DNA of 64,000 nucleotides. Source: Marchantia polymorpha subsp. ruderalis. Lineage: Eukaryota; Streptophyta; Marchantiopsida; Marchantiales; Marchantiaceae. A program made the position numbers and the translations under genes. Under the pieces are notes generated by a model, which did no database searches, was not told the DNA's origin, and saw only the letters and a list, made by a program, of their open reading frames with translations. The first letter of the stretch is position 1; every line of letters begins with the position of its first letter. Positions 1 through 13,400 of this stretch are shown one piece after another. Location of the stretch: assembly GCA_037833965.1 (NCBI GenBank), contig AP031358.1:7200001-7264000 (forward strand), given 5' to 3'.

Positions 1-2790
1 GCCCACCATTATTTGCGCTGCCTCAGCTAAGTACCCTAAGTACAGATGAGGACCGAGGAATGATGATGCTGATGATGAACATCTCGTTGCTTTAACTCCC
101 CAGCTATTTATAGTCCTACTGTTAATTATGCATGATGAACAAATTCCACATACTACACGATCCGCTGCGGAAAGAACAACTACCAGTCCGAAGTCAGAAG
201 AACTCATGGAAGATTGAAAATCGTGGCGGGAGCAAATCTTAATCTGATCGTTTCACCCACCGATCTCTGCTTTGTGTGTGGGCAGAACGTTAGCCCGCTT
301 GTGCGCAAACTTTGCGCCCAGAGCGCCAACAGATATGTTCTCAGTCCATGATCGTCGCCAGCTATAGACTAAAGGCAGTTCCATGTTCCACTACGCGTCG
401 TCGGACACGGCAATCCCCAATAATCTACGGATTTTTTGACACCTTTCAGAGCTAGTCCACTCTGCCTACCGTGTACAATCTGTCCTCCAGTGCTTTCGGA
501 AATGAATCAGATTTACTAACATTGCATGGAAGAAAAACTAGTCTGACGTGAAGGTCGCATGCCAGAAAAGATCAAATCTGCTGGAAGTAAAGGGGTTGAC
601 TACTGTAAAGCTTCGGAGCAGTTGCTCAATCTGCTCTACTGTAAGTTCATGTAAGCTATTCCTGTCAGTCAATCAGCTAGATATGAGCTTGCAATCGCTT
701 TTCTTCTGGTGTTACATTGAAACTCGGTTACGTTAAGTACCACAGATTTGCACCACTTTCGACGCCTCACATTGCTGAGATTACGGTCCACTCGGTCTCA
801 TCGTCTGTGAATCCAGCAGCTTGGCGACAACGGTACAGGCTCTCTTCTTCCTGTAATCCTCTTTCTTCCATCCTGCATCTGCTCTAGCCAGCAGCAACGA
901 TCTCAGCGATGGACATCACTCAACCAGCGCACCATGAAGAGGTGCAATGATCATTCTGGGCCGATATGTTTCTCTGCCAGCGGACAGGACTAAACGAAAT
1001 CACTGAAACCTCGAGATCTGCTAACTCTCCGCACATGTAAATGATTAGTCTCTGACAGCAGTCCTGACCTCCACATGAACATGCTTATCCTTTGCAGCAA
1101 AGAGTCCAAAGTCCATACGAAGCTGTATGCACATTCGAAGCCATAGATTTGGTTATGATTTGTCCGCACGTAGGCGATGTTTCTTAGCTCATAGCTTAAC
1201 ATTATCGATTCAGTCACATAGATCTGCAATCTCACATCATTCGGACCTATGGTAGGAAAAAGTACTTCGACCGGATCGGTAGAACCTGCCAGGGCTGTCT
1301 ATATGCCATACCGTCATGGAATCAGCATCTCCCATACAGTTACAAATGCTGCACAAATAAGAAACTATTTATAATTATGCATCAGCATCCCAAACCACTG
1401 GGCTGGATAAAATTTGCCTCACTTAGCAGCATCAGATTTTCATGCCCAGTAATCTGACAAAACTTTATCGCATTCCTCTTAATTTATATTTCCCATATGG
1501 ACTTGAGATATTAGCGCTAGTTTCGGTGGTGTGCTCACATGATCGAAATAGATCACTCAGGTGCAGGTGGAGGGTCACTTTTAAGACTTCTCGTGGTCCT
1601 GAGGTCAGAGTTTCAAATTGGAAATTCCTTTCCCAAGGACTCAGCTGAGGCGTTGACTTGGGCGTTCGGTTTACGCAGTAGGTGGGTGTGGATAAAGAGG
1701 CAAACGCAGTAGCAAGTCGTCTTGTTTCCCCAAATAATAAGGACTGTCCAAAGGGTGTACAGTAAAATGGTATGAATATATCATAGAATAGAGGCTGCTC
1801 CCGATCCTAGCCATGTCTTCCAGTCGAAGCAAAGTGTACATCAAGCAGCATTACACCCACTCTGGCCGCCCACCCTGCTTGTCGTCGCCCTCGCAGCAGC
1901 AGCAATCGTGAGGTTTTTGATAACTTCCGAACGAGAAGTGAAAGAACAGCTTTGGCAGATGCAAGTGGAGGCAGTTGAAACCGACTTTGACAGCAACAGG
2001 ATTGTCAAAGCAACGGATTCAGTTGCTGGCTATCACTCAGTGACTGCGTCTCGGGAATGTTACAATCATTGTCGACGTAGTAGTTGACATGGTAGTGGCC
2101 TATACACATTCGCTCTCGCTCTATCTCTCTCTCTATCCTCCCTCGCTATGCTTGGAGGATTTCGGTTCATCATTCTGGAGACATTGGTCCTCTCAGTTCC
2201 TAATGTATGGTCCGATGGAACTGTAGATCAATACGATATACAATTTCTCTTAGGCCCTGGCCTCTTCCATGTATCCAATTGCAATTTTATGAAAAATGAA
2301 GATTCGGTAGTTTTTCAAACTGATGATACATTGATTCGACTCCATTCGATTCCTTTCTATTCTATTCCATTCCATTCCATCCAGTTCATTTTCCATTAGT
2401 TTAAATCACCCTTATCGAGAAAAGTCCAAAAAATTACGGTCAGAAGGTGGAATGTTCTGGTGTTTGAAAATTGCATTACATGGTCATGATAGAAGGCCGC
2501 ATCGGAGGAACAAGTCCTGCTCATAGGGATTGTGCCTATTCCGAAGGAAAATCGTCGACAAGTTGTCAACATGAACGCTTCCAGATTCATCTGGCAGTCT
2601 CAAGGCCAGGAGGGACAGGGATCGGGCTGCAAGGAGGACGGAGGAAGTGTGCTGGAGCGGATCCGGTGCCCTTAGGGTGCGGGGTTTCTTCTTATCTTGA
2701 TCATCAGATTCATCTTGAAATTCGTTCCCAAATCTCCAGCAATCAAACTTTGGCATGTGACGGGATCGTCGACGCGCTGACCACACTGAT
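1..2790. other. Intergenic region, no gene recognised
   Basis: Open frames here are short, overlap in several frames and show no family resemblance. I see no convincing exon chain, tRNA or transposon domain. Composition is ordinary. The only low-complexity tract is the pentamer-like pyrimidine repeat listed separately near 2.35 kb. A short gene with several introns could be missed by eye. Confidence 0.5.
2341..2398. repeat. Imperfect TTCCA/TTCTA pentamer microsatellite
   Basis: The tract is made of imperfect tandem 5-mers of the type ATTCC and ATTCT. It resembles a simple sequence repeat and has no visible coding role. Confidence 0.7.
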
Positions 2791-5482
2791 GACATCACAA
2801 ATCCTCGACGCATGACCAGTGCCCCATCCTTGGACGACGACCGGGTCTCTCCCCCGGCTTAAAAAATATGATTCCCCCTCCCCCCGCTCCAGTGAGCGCC
2901 ATGTATTTCCAAATTCTCCCCTCGATGCACCTCCAATGCTCCTGAGAATCTTCAGTGCGAGCAGCAGCAGCACCTGCAGCAGTAGCAGCAGCAGCAACCA
3001 GGCAGGATTGCATGTACAAATTCCTTGACTGCAGTAGCCAGCCAGCTACATCATGCCTCCAACGAGTCTACCTTGCCACTGCCACTCCGCGACCCCAGCC
3101 TCGCTCGGTCTTCCACGAGTCGCAGGCTCCGTCACAACGACCCAGAATTCACGAAATAGCAATCCATTGGCCACTTTTGCAAATCGCTTTGGCCATAACT
3201 GATGAAGGGGCGGGGCGGGCCACAATGCCCAGCCCAGCTCCGCCCACCATGAATTGCGCCTTTGTCACGGTCTTGGGAAACTAGCTGGCTACTGGACGTC
3301 CAGGGGGATGCCATTGGCCTGGGCATGGAGCGCAGCTGGGCAGGCCAGGGCAGAGGAACGAGTGAAGCAGCGATGGGGTGGGGGATTCTCTTTATGATTG
3401 AGAAAAGGGTCCGGAATCCGGGAGCCTCGAGGCATGACTCGGAAAGGGGAGGCAAACGACGCCCTCTGTGGATATGGAGCTGGGAGTAATGAATCTTATC
3501 ATGATGGACGAGATGAGAGAGAGAGAGAGAGGGAAGGCCGAGACAAGAACAAATAATACAGAGGTGAGGATAATCCTGGTGGGGGAGGGAGACGAGGCGT
3601 AATGCAACGCGGTGTCATGGTGGGCATGATGCATTAAATTTCTCTTTTCCCTAGCTAAAGTTGCCGCTGCCCCTAATTCCAGAGCACAGAGCATCAAGCG
3701 TTTGTAATCATTCGCCCGGTGACTTTTTCGCCGATGCCTTGCTTTTATATCGTCCGCCCGTGGAATCATGATTACCCAGCATGCTAATCCCAGCCAGCAA
3801 TGAATCGATCGATCAATCGAACGAACAAGCAAGCCAGCCGGCCAGCGATGAAGCTAGCACCCGAATCCGAATCCCGAGCACCGAGTCCCGACTGAGCACC
3901 AGTCGTCTCTCGATTGGCATCCTCCTCCTCCTCTTCCTCCCCCTCCCTTCCCCTCACCGTCCCCGTCCCAAGGGCCCCTCTTCGGATAGAGCAGAGGAGG
4001 CGCAAGCTCTTCCACCGAAGAGGAATATTCCGCCGCCTTTTGGAACGACGGGAGGTGCGGGCCGGGACCGAGACCGGGAGGACCGGCACGAGGGCTAGGG
4101 CGACGGGTCGAGTCGGTACATGCGGCATGCGTCGGGGCGCTCGGGGCCGCGAGGCAGGGCCCGAGCGTCCACGCTCGCCTTGCTCTAGTCTAGGCCGCGA
4201 ATCGTAGGGCCAGGCGCCCCGCCGTGGCGGGCCCCGCCGCGGGAGTTCTCTTCCACTCCCGGTCGACATCCGTTTCTCCTGTGTAATCGTCCCCGCACAG
4301 GACACGCCCGTGTCACACATGTTCTCCTTGTCGTCTTCCGCCCGCGGCTCATCGGCTAGCTCTGGCCCCGTCCCCGTCCTCGGGCCCGGCCTCAGCCCCC
4401 GGTCATGGGCCCCGGCCCCCGGCCTTTCCCCGGGCACGGACTCTAGGAATCGCCCTGTGCTCGCCTTCGCACTCCACTTGCCCGGATCGATCGATCGAGT
4501 GATTGATTGATACCCCCCGTCGTCCCCCTCCCTTCCTCGTCGTCTTCTTCTGCTTCTGCTGCTGCTGCTGGCCCTCGCTGGGGGTCCCGTCGATCCATAA
4601 GCCGGTGCGCGATTGGGGCGGGTCGGGGAGGGTTGGTTGGTGCGGAGGGAGGGAGGGAGGTGATGAGTACTAGAGATGGGACGATGCTTCCGTAAACCTT
4701 CTGCTCACCGACGAGGCGTTCGCTGGTGAGCCCGCTGGTGCCGAGATCGCTGCTATGCGCTTACTATCCATAGGGCGGATTCGATTCGCATGCCCGAGGC
4801 GTGTTTCGTCGGCGGTGGTCGTCTGCGACGGCTTGGTAAGTGAGTCGTCTACGCCGGCGCTGGTGCTAGCGCGTGCGAGAACGAGTGCGAGTGCGAGTGT
4901 CAGTGAGAGTGGGCTGGCGGAGGCTTTGCGCTGCTTTCGCCATCGTCGGCGATATCTTCCCACATCGACTCGTTGCGCATCGTCATCGTCGTCCTCGTCC
5001 TCGTGGTCGCGGAATTTCCTTCTGAGTCGATCAATGTTAAATCTTCAAAACGGGACCTGTCACGCTTGTGACGACGTTCCTTTGTACGGTCGCATCCTCA
5101 CGCGCTTCAAGCCCTTCTTCGACCCTCGTCGATCGCTGCTCCCGAGCCTAGAGTTGGTCCAGCTCGCCAGGCATCCCTGGCGCCACCGCGCGCGTTAGCT
5201 AGCTGGCCATCGCAAGCAAGCAATTCCCTCGCCGTGGAAAGCGGGACAGGCAGCAGACTGGCAGGCGATTTGAATTCTGGGTACGAATTCGAAGTAGAAA
5301 TCCCCCACGCGTCTCGACTGAATTCTGGGATTTCGCCATACGCAGGTTAGTACATCGATCGATCGGTGGGTGGTGTTGTTCGCAACCTGTATACTCCACC
5401 TCTCGATTGATCGACCGAGTCACGAAGACTCCCTCGCTGTGGATCTCAACGAACTCCATTCTGAAGCCGAGATTGTGGAAAG
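2791..5482 (+). other. GC-rich upstream and probable 5' UTR region of the LRR gene
   Basis: GC content and CpG density rise strongly between about 3.9 and 5.2 kb. The region carries simple tracts: a GA run at 3515-3531, CTC-rich stretches near 3.93 kb and GAGTGC-like units near 4.88 kb. GATCGATC-type clusters occur near 3.80, 4.49, 5.35 and 5.41 kb. Long open frames on both strands here are low-complexity Arg/Pro/Ser/Gly frames, as expected when GC-rich DNA lacks stop codons. I read it as promoter plus leader of the gene at 5483. No TATA element or transcription start can be fixed by eye. Confidence 0.45.
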
Positions 5483-6787
5483 ATGGGCAGACTTCTGTCT
5501 GATGTGCTGGCGTCAGGATTCAAGGAAGAGATCGAGGCTCTGGCCAAAGCGAGATCGGAGGAGGAGCGCCTGAGGAAACGCAAGAGGGCTGGGGGTGATG
5601 GAGATGGAGGAGGAACAGGAGGAGAAGGAGGAGGAGGAGGTCGGGGTCGAGGAAGGAACGTGATAACTCTGGAGGACAGAATGAAAGAGATTAACCGGAT
5701 TTTGCAAGTGAACTACGAGTCGGACGAGGACGACGACGATCTGGAGGAGCTTTATCAGGATTTGTACCAGCACCTGGTGCACTTCCCGGTGTTGGATTTC
5801 ACGAACAAAGAAAGCATAAATGTGTTCACGCTGGGCATGGCGCTGCAAATAGGGCCCTTGGCGAAGCTGGAGATTCTGGAGCTCGGCATGCAGGTGGGAT
5901 CGGAGGAGGAGATGGAATCGCTAGCCGACGCGATTGACATGGGCCACCTCCCGAGTCTCAAGTTCCTCAATGTGTCGGAGATTCAGTTCGACGACTGCGA
6001 CCAGGTCGGCGTCAAGGCATTGTCCCGGGCGCTGAGCACGGGCTTCAATTTCCTCTCCCTGGAGCAGCTTCATCTCGTGGAGAATGACATTTGCGACGAG
6101 GGAATCAGGGTCCTCTCGCTCGTCCTCGCCGGTGGCTCGGTGGCATCCCTCAAGCACCTCAACCTCCGCTACAACCACATCGGTCCAGAAGGGGCCAAGC
6201 ATTTGGCGCTTGCTTTAGAATCAGGCAGAGTGCCTCGCCTCCTAGAGCTCGAGCTGAGCAGGAATTGCATCGGAGACGAAGGGGCGGAAGCTCTGTCGAG
6301 AGCTTTTGCTTCTGGCAAGGTGCGAGGCCTCGACACTCTGGGGCTGTGGATGAATGACATAGAGGCGAAGGGCGCCACGGCGCTGGCCCGAGCTCTGGAA
6401 TCGGGCAATCTTCCGGCCTTGACGGATTTAGGAATCTTAGACTTCGACGACGATGGAACCAAGGCCATCGTTAGGTGCTTCTCGTCGGGACACGTAAGGT
6501 CTTTGGAGAAAGTCCACTTCGAGCACATTGAGAAACAAACCGCCATAGATCTGGCCAAGAGCGTCCTCGAGCCTGGCCAACTGCCCAATCTTCAAGAGCT
6601 CAGACTCACTTACATGGACCTGGAGACCGTGGAAGCATTCATCCTTGCTTATGAAAACAACGGTTCCCTCATAGCCGAGCTTCAAGTCGATTGGGATTCA
6701 GCTCCCCAAGTGCAGCGTTTAGAGGATCGTTTCAACCAAGTTAGAGATCGAAACATCAGGCTCACTCAGACCTTCACAGCCCCATAA
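5483..6787 (+). CDS. Ribonuclease-inhibitor-type leucine-rich-repeat protein (single exon)
   Basis: The 434-residue intronless frame starts at the first ATG after an in-frame TGA about 20 nt upstream. Residues 1-35 are charged and probably helical. Residues 36-58 are a Gly/Arg-rich low-complexity linker, and residues 80-90 are an acidic patch (DEDDDD). From about residue 127 to 375 there are eight to nine repeats of about 30 residues. Examples start near 192, 222, 252, 282 and 312, with cores such as LKHLNLRYNHIGPEGA and a helix of the type LALALESG. The spacing and the GPEGA/GDEGA/AKGA segments match the RI-like LRR class also found in NLRC and RanGAP proteins. That fold is a protein-binding horseshoe. 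No NB-ARC, kinase, F-box, signal peptide or membrane segment is visible, so it looks like a soluble intracellular adaptor. The binding partner is unknown. The fold call is firm; the function is not. Confidence 0.9.
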   Translation: MGRLLSDVLASGFKEEIEALAKARSEEERLRKRKRAGGDGDGGGTGGEGGGGGRGRGRNVITLEDRMKEINRILQVNYESDEDDDDLEELYQDLYQHLVHFPVLDFTNKESINVFTLGMALQIGPLAKLEILELGMQVGSEEEMESLADAIDMGHLPSLKFLNVSEIQFDDCDQVGVKALSRALSTGFNFLSLEQLHLVENDICDEGIRVLSLVLAGGSVASLKHLNLRYNHIGPEGAKHLALALESGRVPRLLELELSRNCIGDEGAEALSRAFASGKVRGLDTLGLWMNDIEAKGATALARALESGNLPALTDLGILDFDDDGTKAIVRCFSSGHVRSLEKVHFEHIEKQTAIDLAKSVLEPGQLPNLQELRLTYMDLETVEAFILAYENNGSLIAELQVDWDSAPQVQRLEDRFNQVRDRNIRLTQTFTAP

Positions 6788-8112
6788 TTTAGAGGTCTTC
6801 TTTGGACTGGAGGTCGATCGCTCGCTCGCTTGATCGATCGATGGCTTGTACTATGAAGTAAGACTGGTGGGGATAGATGTAGGGAATTCATACTTACAGT
6901 GTCAGTCGGTCAGTGGATCGGAATGTAAAGCTTCACAAGGAAACGGAAATGGACGAAAAGCAAAGTCCATAGTACATATTATAAAGAAAAACATTTAGTT
7001 CTCATCTTCCCTATTGAGCGGGAAGACGTTCAATCACAGCGTATTTGAAGTCCACTCTCCCATGCGTCTTGTTTCCTTTTCTGTTGATACTCAATTTCAC
7101 CTTGCCTTCATAGCGATGCAATCGATTGCCCACTGGAATCAACACTGCGCATGGGTGCGGAAATGGATTTCCTATGAAGGCATGGATTGATGATGCTTGA
7201 TGTTGCGACTCTATCCGTAATTTTGGCTGCGGATGAATATTGACATCTTGTGCTTCTCAGGCAATCTGAACACTCCACATGATATCCAGGCATATAGGAA
7301 TTCGCGTGTAAGCTTTGGAGTGGATACCTGTGTCTGCTGTAAATATGAGTCCCAATGTTGGTGCACTCTTGGTCGAGAGCACTTGTCGCTACAATCGGGC
7401 GCCAAACCACTCGAATGGTCGATATCCTTTTCGTGGATTGTCAGAAGGTGTGGGAAATTTGCTGTCCGTCTTCCTTGGACACTAGCGCGGACTGTCTTGT
7501 GTTAAATTGGTATCATCATCAACCCCATATTATCAAAGGTCACTGTCAATCAACTCGTAAATTGTGCATCTTTAGGGCGTTCTTATTCAGTCCCTCTGAT
7601 ACACTGATGTGAGTCTTCACTGCGATCTATTTTGCTGCATTAATATGCTCTTATGAAATTCAGGCAAGCATTTATGTGTGGTGCACTGCGGTTGTCTGGC
7701 GAAGCTTTTTCCTCTCAGATGGGAGACGGTTCTAACGACCAAGGTTTGATGCGCTGTCACACGATGCTGCGAGTTTTCCAGTGGAGGATCTGAGAATAGC
7801 TTGCTTGCTCGCTCTTGTATCTTGTACGTGTGCCTGGGTAGTTCAGTATCAGATGGATCAGATGACGGGTGTGACAGCTTGCTAGTTACTAGTACCTTGT
7901 GCCTTAATTGTGCTAAAGACGTGACCTTGCATGTTCCCTCGACCCGCAAAGTTTCTACAATGTCATGCTATGTGTTGTTCTGGGGAAGTGGGTGGGAATT
8001 TGACGGAGTCCTATCTCGTGTGTGTCAGGACACGATGGTGCACGACCGTCTGGACTTGAGACTCACAAAGGATTTCTGCCAGTCCGTTTGTAGTCCTTTT
8101 CCAGACTGCCAG

Positions 8113-8143
<31 letters not shown>

Positions 8144-10385
8144 CAACGTTCTCACGAGAGCTGAAATTTAGTCGCATACTCGGTCACTTGGTCGCACTCT
8201 ACAACGTCCCCTCTCCACAAGGGAAAATACGGGAGCAGCAGCTGGATCTGCCATGTCCAATCAACGATCCGATCGCTGTTGCCCGAGTGCCATGCACTGT
8301 ATTCAGTGTCCACAACTGTAGCAGTAGTGTGAGGCGTGTGAAAGCGTTTAGGAGAGGTGAATATCTAGCACTACTTCATCATGAACATCTGTTCCTGCTC
8401 CTTCCCTTCCATCTGTATTTTAGTGTTTGACTTCTTTGGCCGGGACTGCATGCATGGCTCGCAGGCTGACGCCGAACTAGCCTCACACACAAAACACAAA
8501 CCGCTGTGTCTGCACTTGCTCAAATCTCCGTTGAATGTACTAACCTCAGTAACCTCGGAGACCAATTAACCGAAAGGCAAAACGTACTACAATGAGCCCT
8601 CTGGAACTCCATACACGACCACCAGATAACACTGTACTTCTTTGACGTTAGGGAGGTGTTAAGAACTCCATGAGTAGAGATTCGAGTTATCGGAGTTGCC
8701 AGGTACAAAAAGACCGAATCTGTACGAAAGTATTGAGCTGCTTGAGAATGATCCTGCAGAGAAGAGAGGCAGGAAGAGTCTTCATCAGCTCTCTCTGATA
8801 GAATGGATACACGTATTTGTACGTTAATCGGTCGATAGCTAATACACTTCTCCATTCCAGATACAATCAGCCAGCCCATGTTCTGAATCAGCATAGCATG
8901 GATTGACGCAATGGGAATATTCATGGCCAGAATGTCATGCTCTGTTCAGACTGTTCAGACATGTGCGAGGGAGGGAGGGAGGGAGGAAGAAAATCCAGAT
9001 GAACGCGGCTGAGAAATATCATGGGAAATTCAGGACACGTTTGAGAGGAACATACCCTGTAGGTAGCCGAAGGTCAGAGTGGTATCACTTACTAATACAT
9101 TTGAATGAATGTCCACATGCAGAGCCGATGAATGGATTCTGAAGACACTGACGAAATGCCCAGATTAGATTCCCAGGATATATCGGATCCGGGATGCTTG
9201 ATTTTGTCTATATGCTTTCAATTTCCTTGTCCCTTGTGAGGACCTATCAGTGGATGGAGAATTGGAGCTCCATAAACGCATCAAACGGTCGCAATTAAAC
9301 TGCACCTTGACAAACACTGTACACGTAGCACGCTAATATCCTCCCACGAGAGCTGTACTTGGACTCAGATATTATAACCTTCGAATGGCAAGATCTATTA
9401 GCTCAAGTGTTTGCTTCTTCGTAGCATTCCGTTCACATGTTCGTCCTTGAGCTCTTGCTTTGCATTCTGGATTTTCTATTGACGACAAGATGTACGCCTG
9501 AGTATATCATATCTTTTCGGTGTCAGAAGCTTCAAACTATTCCAGAATGTTGTAAACACGAATGATGGCTTCAAGTACCTGCCATGACGTAGATAGAATT
9601 CTACAGCCCGGAATAGAGAGGAACAGGGGAATCTTGAAAACAATAAGGACGTGTACTTATCTGATCATGGATGAAAAAGTGAGCGTATGTTCTCACGGGA
9701 GTTTTGGACTCAAGCAGGATCTAATAATTGCAGGTTGCAATAGGTGCGAAGACGTTCGTTTCCGTAGATGGAGAGGATGATCTCCGATGCGTAGGTGCCT
9801 CACCAAGTGCATCTGATAAAGCTCAAATGTAGCAGCACCTGACCTTTGACTTCGCTTTCAGTTCAGCAGATGGTTTGTCTATACTTGTTCAGAAAGTATA
9901 GAAATGCATCAATCATTACTTCTCAACTTATAAACTGGTCTGTTCAATGGCCTAATGTAAGTCTTTGTGTACTTCTGTCGCCCTCTGATGAAACGGCCAA
10001 GGAAATGGACATGTTTTTAATCACAGTCTCTAAACGCTGAGTCCGAGAGGAGTGTGTTAATGTTCATAGTCACATTTTGGGTGCTCAAATCTTCCGTATA
10101 TATGTCCCAGTAACCTCAGGTATGCTGGGGCAATTCCCTAGGGTTTGTCAAAAGTACGCAGTCCATGAGAAACTTTGGATGTTTGATAAGGTAAGTTCAG
10201 ATTTGCTCCATAATGTTTAGCCTCAGGGTCCAATAATAGATCATCATCCAGCAATTCCCTGATATCGACCTTGTATTCTTAGACTTTCCTCTACACTTTG
10301 TCCACTCGTGAGGCCTAATGATCTCAATCTTACATCTCCTATCAGCGTTGGTAACACTCTTCACAATTCTACACGATCTGTGCTA
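6788..10385. other. LRR gene 3' flank and intergenic DNA
   Basis: The first few hundred bases should hold the 3' UTR of the LRR gene, including another GATCGATC cluster near 6.83 kb. Beyond that I see no conserved protein or RNA gene. Frames of 80-130 codons occur on both strands but match nothing, and several of those checked open with non-ATG codons. Confidence 0.45.
8113..8140. repeat. (CT)14 microsatellite
   Basis: This is an uninterrupted CT dinucleotide run of 28 bases, a length prone to replication slippage. Confidence 0.95.
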
Positions 10386-10428
10386 ACCATCCTAACCACG
10401 GCAGCTGTGCTGCTGTGGTTAGGATGGT
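10386..10428. repeat. Foldback: 14-bp perfect arms, 19 pairs including one G-U
   Basis: The arms at 10386-10399 and 10415-10428 are perfect reverse complements. The intervening bases pair further: 10400-10414 is a G-U wobble, then four Watson-Crick pairs close a 5-nt loop at 10405-10409. There are no flanking terminal repeats and no pre-miRNA-like mismatches. It could be a template-switch inverted duplication or a transcribed hairpin. Confidence 0.9.
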
Positions 10429-13400
10429 GACGTTTTATCCAGTCGTAATAGAGCTGGGAAAAAATCAGCACGTCCTGTCGAAGTTTCTCAGCTAAATATT
10501 TAGCGTTGAGATTTTCAAAAAAAACATCTGAACGTGGATATGTAATTATGCCAGCTGCCGATCGATGTCCAGCTGACAAGGATTCAGATTCAGAAGCTTA
10601 ATACTTACTGCTATAAACTGTGTCTAGGTTCGAGAATGTTGTGAAGGTTTCAGTACATGCTGTCAGAAGCTTCATGTTCTGAAGAAACGTGTTTCTTCTT
10701 GGATACTTTACAAGCATTGAGATGGCAGGGACATTCTTAGAGACTCAGGAAAACCCATCAGTTCCTCCGGATGATTAAGTTAGAGGCACCTTGTTCTCGT
10801 CTTCTTGCATGATTAGTAATAAGGTAAGTGTTCAAAATGAACATATTTTGCCGCTACATTGATAACATGAATCTATCTGAAACAAATAGAGTTGATAGAA
10901 AAACAATGCAGAATAATTAGCCGACAGGGAATTAACCTATAATACAGTTGGACCTGCAGACTGCTGTGGGCCATCGCCATCATTTAATTCTGGAATAGGC
11001 TCGATGACGGCCTCGCTTTCATCTGACGGAATTGGATATTAGGATTCCGAGGTATCTGTGTACATCAACGACAAAGAGATCAAACCAGCAGATAAAACAT
11101 CTAACATGAGCCTATACTTCCAGAAAAAAAGTACCAAATCTCAATAAGTAGACTGAGAATATCTTGCCACTAAACATCGAATGAAAGTTTCAAACCCGTG
11201 CTACCTTCCTCATCCGACAGCAAATCTCCTATTCCAATACTTTTGGCATGCTCCTCATGCCTCCTCGTCTCCTTCATCACCTTTATTCGCTAGATCGATA
11301 GAGCTACAATATTATATCTCCATTTCAAAGATACCAGATTTGTGCAACTCCATGGATCCATGAGTATTTCTGTTTGCGGAATTAGGATGTAGTTTGAACT
11401 TCCTCAGCCTCTCTATCAAAAGCCAAACTGTCTACCTGATAAGACACAGGAAGACGTCAGCAAGAATTCGAACTACAAATCGTTGAATCGAGAGTGCATT
11501 TGAGTCTGTTGTACAAATATCGTAGCCTGAGTCTTCTACCATAAGCACATACGGGCGAGTACGAAATGGAAAAATGGACCGGCGTGAAGCTGGGAACCTG
11601 CGTGTTTCGAGCTCGATATCAAGTAAATGAAGAGACATCATATTTTCGCAAGAATAACTAGAGATGGTAGACGGGACGAAGGAGCGTTCATCGTGAAGGG
11701 AAGCGAAGAGCGATGAGTGCCTGAGACATAGAACAATCAGATGACAACAGTTTTGTACATGGCATTGGTTGTGAACATGGATTCATGTATGAGCTGAATT
11801 GCTTCGTGTTCGACTCTCTCTATATATTTTTCTTTCTCTCTCATTTACTTTCACAAAGAGAGACGAGGTAAATTTGAACACCAACCATCTCATGTGCTGA
11901 TATGTCTCGTCGAAGTCCTGAGGAGTTTAAGCAAGCAACATTCGTGTTCATCGCTTCAGCATATCTGTAGGAAGAAAGTATTCTGTCGAGATCTGGGAAG
12001 TGAGACGAGGAATAAAAGGCCTGAAAAGGGAGCCGCTCCAGCTGTTCACAGCGCCCAAAAAGGAAACCAGAGGACGAAACCTCTCAACGACAAAATGACG
12101 CAGAAGAACTTTGTACAACTTTCCAGACGCTTATGCTCATTGGCTCAGTACTCTCATCATATCAACTCAACTTTCGAATCTGAATTGCACTCACGGTGGG
12201 GCTCGTCATATCTTCCAGACGATGTCCTTTCCAGGTCTACACTTCTGTCCTTCCAGCGGTGCTGTGAGACCACCAAGGCGTGTCCTTTACAGCTCCTTGT
12301 TGTATCGTTATTCATGACGTCTGGTAATTCAACTCCATGAATTATGACGAATATTGTACGAACAAATTCGAGATCCTATATTACTATCCTCAGCCATAAA
12401 TTGACATGCGCAAGTGAGATGATTGGAACATTCAGTGAAGGCTTACAAGTAACCCTTTTGATTTTGTATGTGCTAAAAAAGTACAATTAGTATTCAGCAT
12501 CGATTGGACTACTGAAACTGCTTGGATGTTTAATTACTAAAAGTACATCACACGTTAAAAGAAAAATAGGCAAATACTGGGAAAGAAAATGCCTTCTTTA
12601 CACCTCATAATAACTTTCCCTGCTTGACTCCACGTACGTCGCTAACACATCTTAAATAACCTATGAGCTCACATGAGAACGGAGTCGATATTATATTATT
12701 AAATACATATGAATATAGTGTTATTTGAAATATGATGTGACTGCTCTTCGAAGAAAATTTTAAGTTAAGCAATGTTTATAAATTCAAAGAAACAATAGAA
12801 ATTATGTATATGTATAGCATAATTTTCAGTAAACTGATAATTACAACTTACAGTATTTGATTTTTCTTAAAAAAATTTGAACAAATTTTATTTTAACTTT
12901 TCTTGCAATGTTTTTACTATATTCGCTATCACTTTGAGTTTAAAGTTTTTAATCATCTAAAAATCAGTAATTTTAATGACGACTTGATCTCTTGATGTCT
13001 ATCAAGATTGAAAGTTATTTTATCGAGAAATTGTGTCTTGATATTTTATATATATATGCCTTTTCATCACAAGATTTTTAATGTGTTAATGTAAATTTAT
13101 TTGAATTGATTCTAGTATAAATTAGAAGCTTTTACATCAATATTAACCGTTGAAAACTAGATAAATGCATTATTCTATTTTCTATATTTTCTAATTTTTG
13201 TATGTATAAATATATATTTTTATGAAGAGGCCATTCACATCATACACATGTTATACTAATTTTTCAGTTTACATGTATACTATAAAATAAAAATTTTTGT
13301 CAACATGTAAACAATGAATATTTCCAAAACTCTATACAGTAGCATTTTTTATGCTATTTTTAAGAAAATTTAGAGGAATCTAATTGTGACATAATGATTG

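Noticed and set aside
3784..4437. 217-codon minus-strand frame rich in Arg, Pro and Gly
   Set aside because: Low-complexity frame in GC-rich DNA with overlapping frames on the other strand; no domain.
8113..8140. Simple repeats as possible CRISPR-like or satellite arrays
   Set aside because: These are plain dinucleotide microsatellites with no repeat-spacer structure anywhere in the window.
11894..12340. 148-codon plus frame
   Set aside because: It opens with GTG, shows no known motif and has no splice partners.
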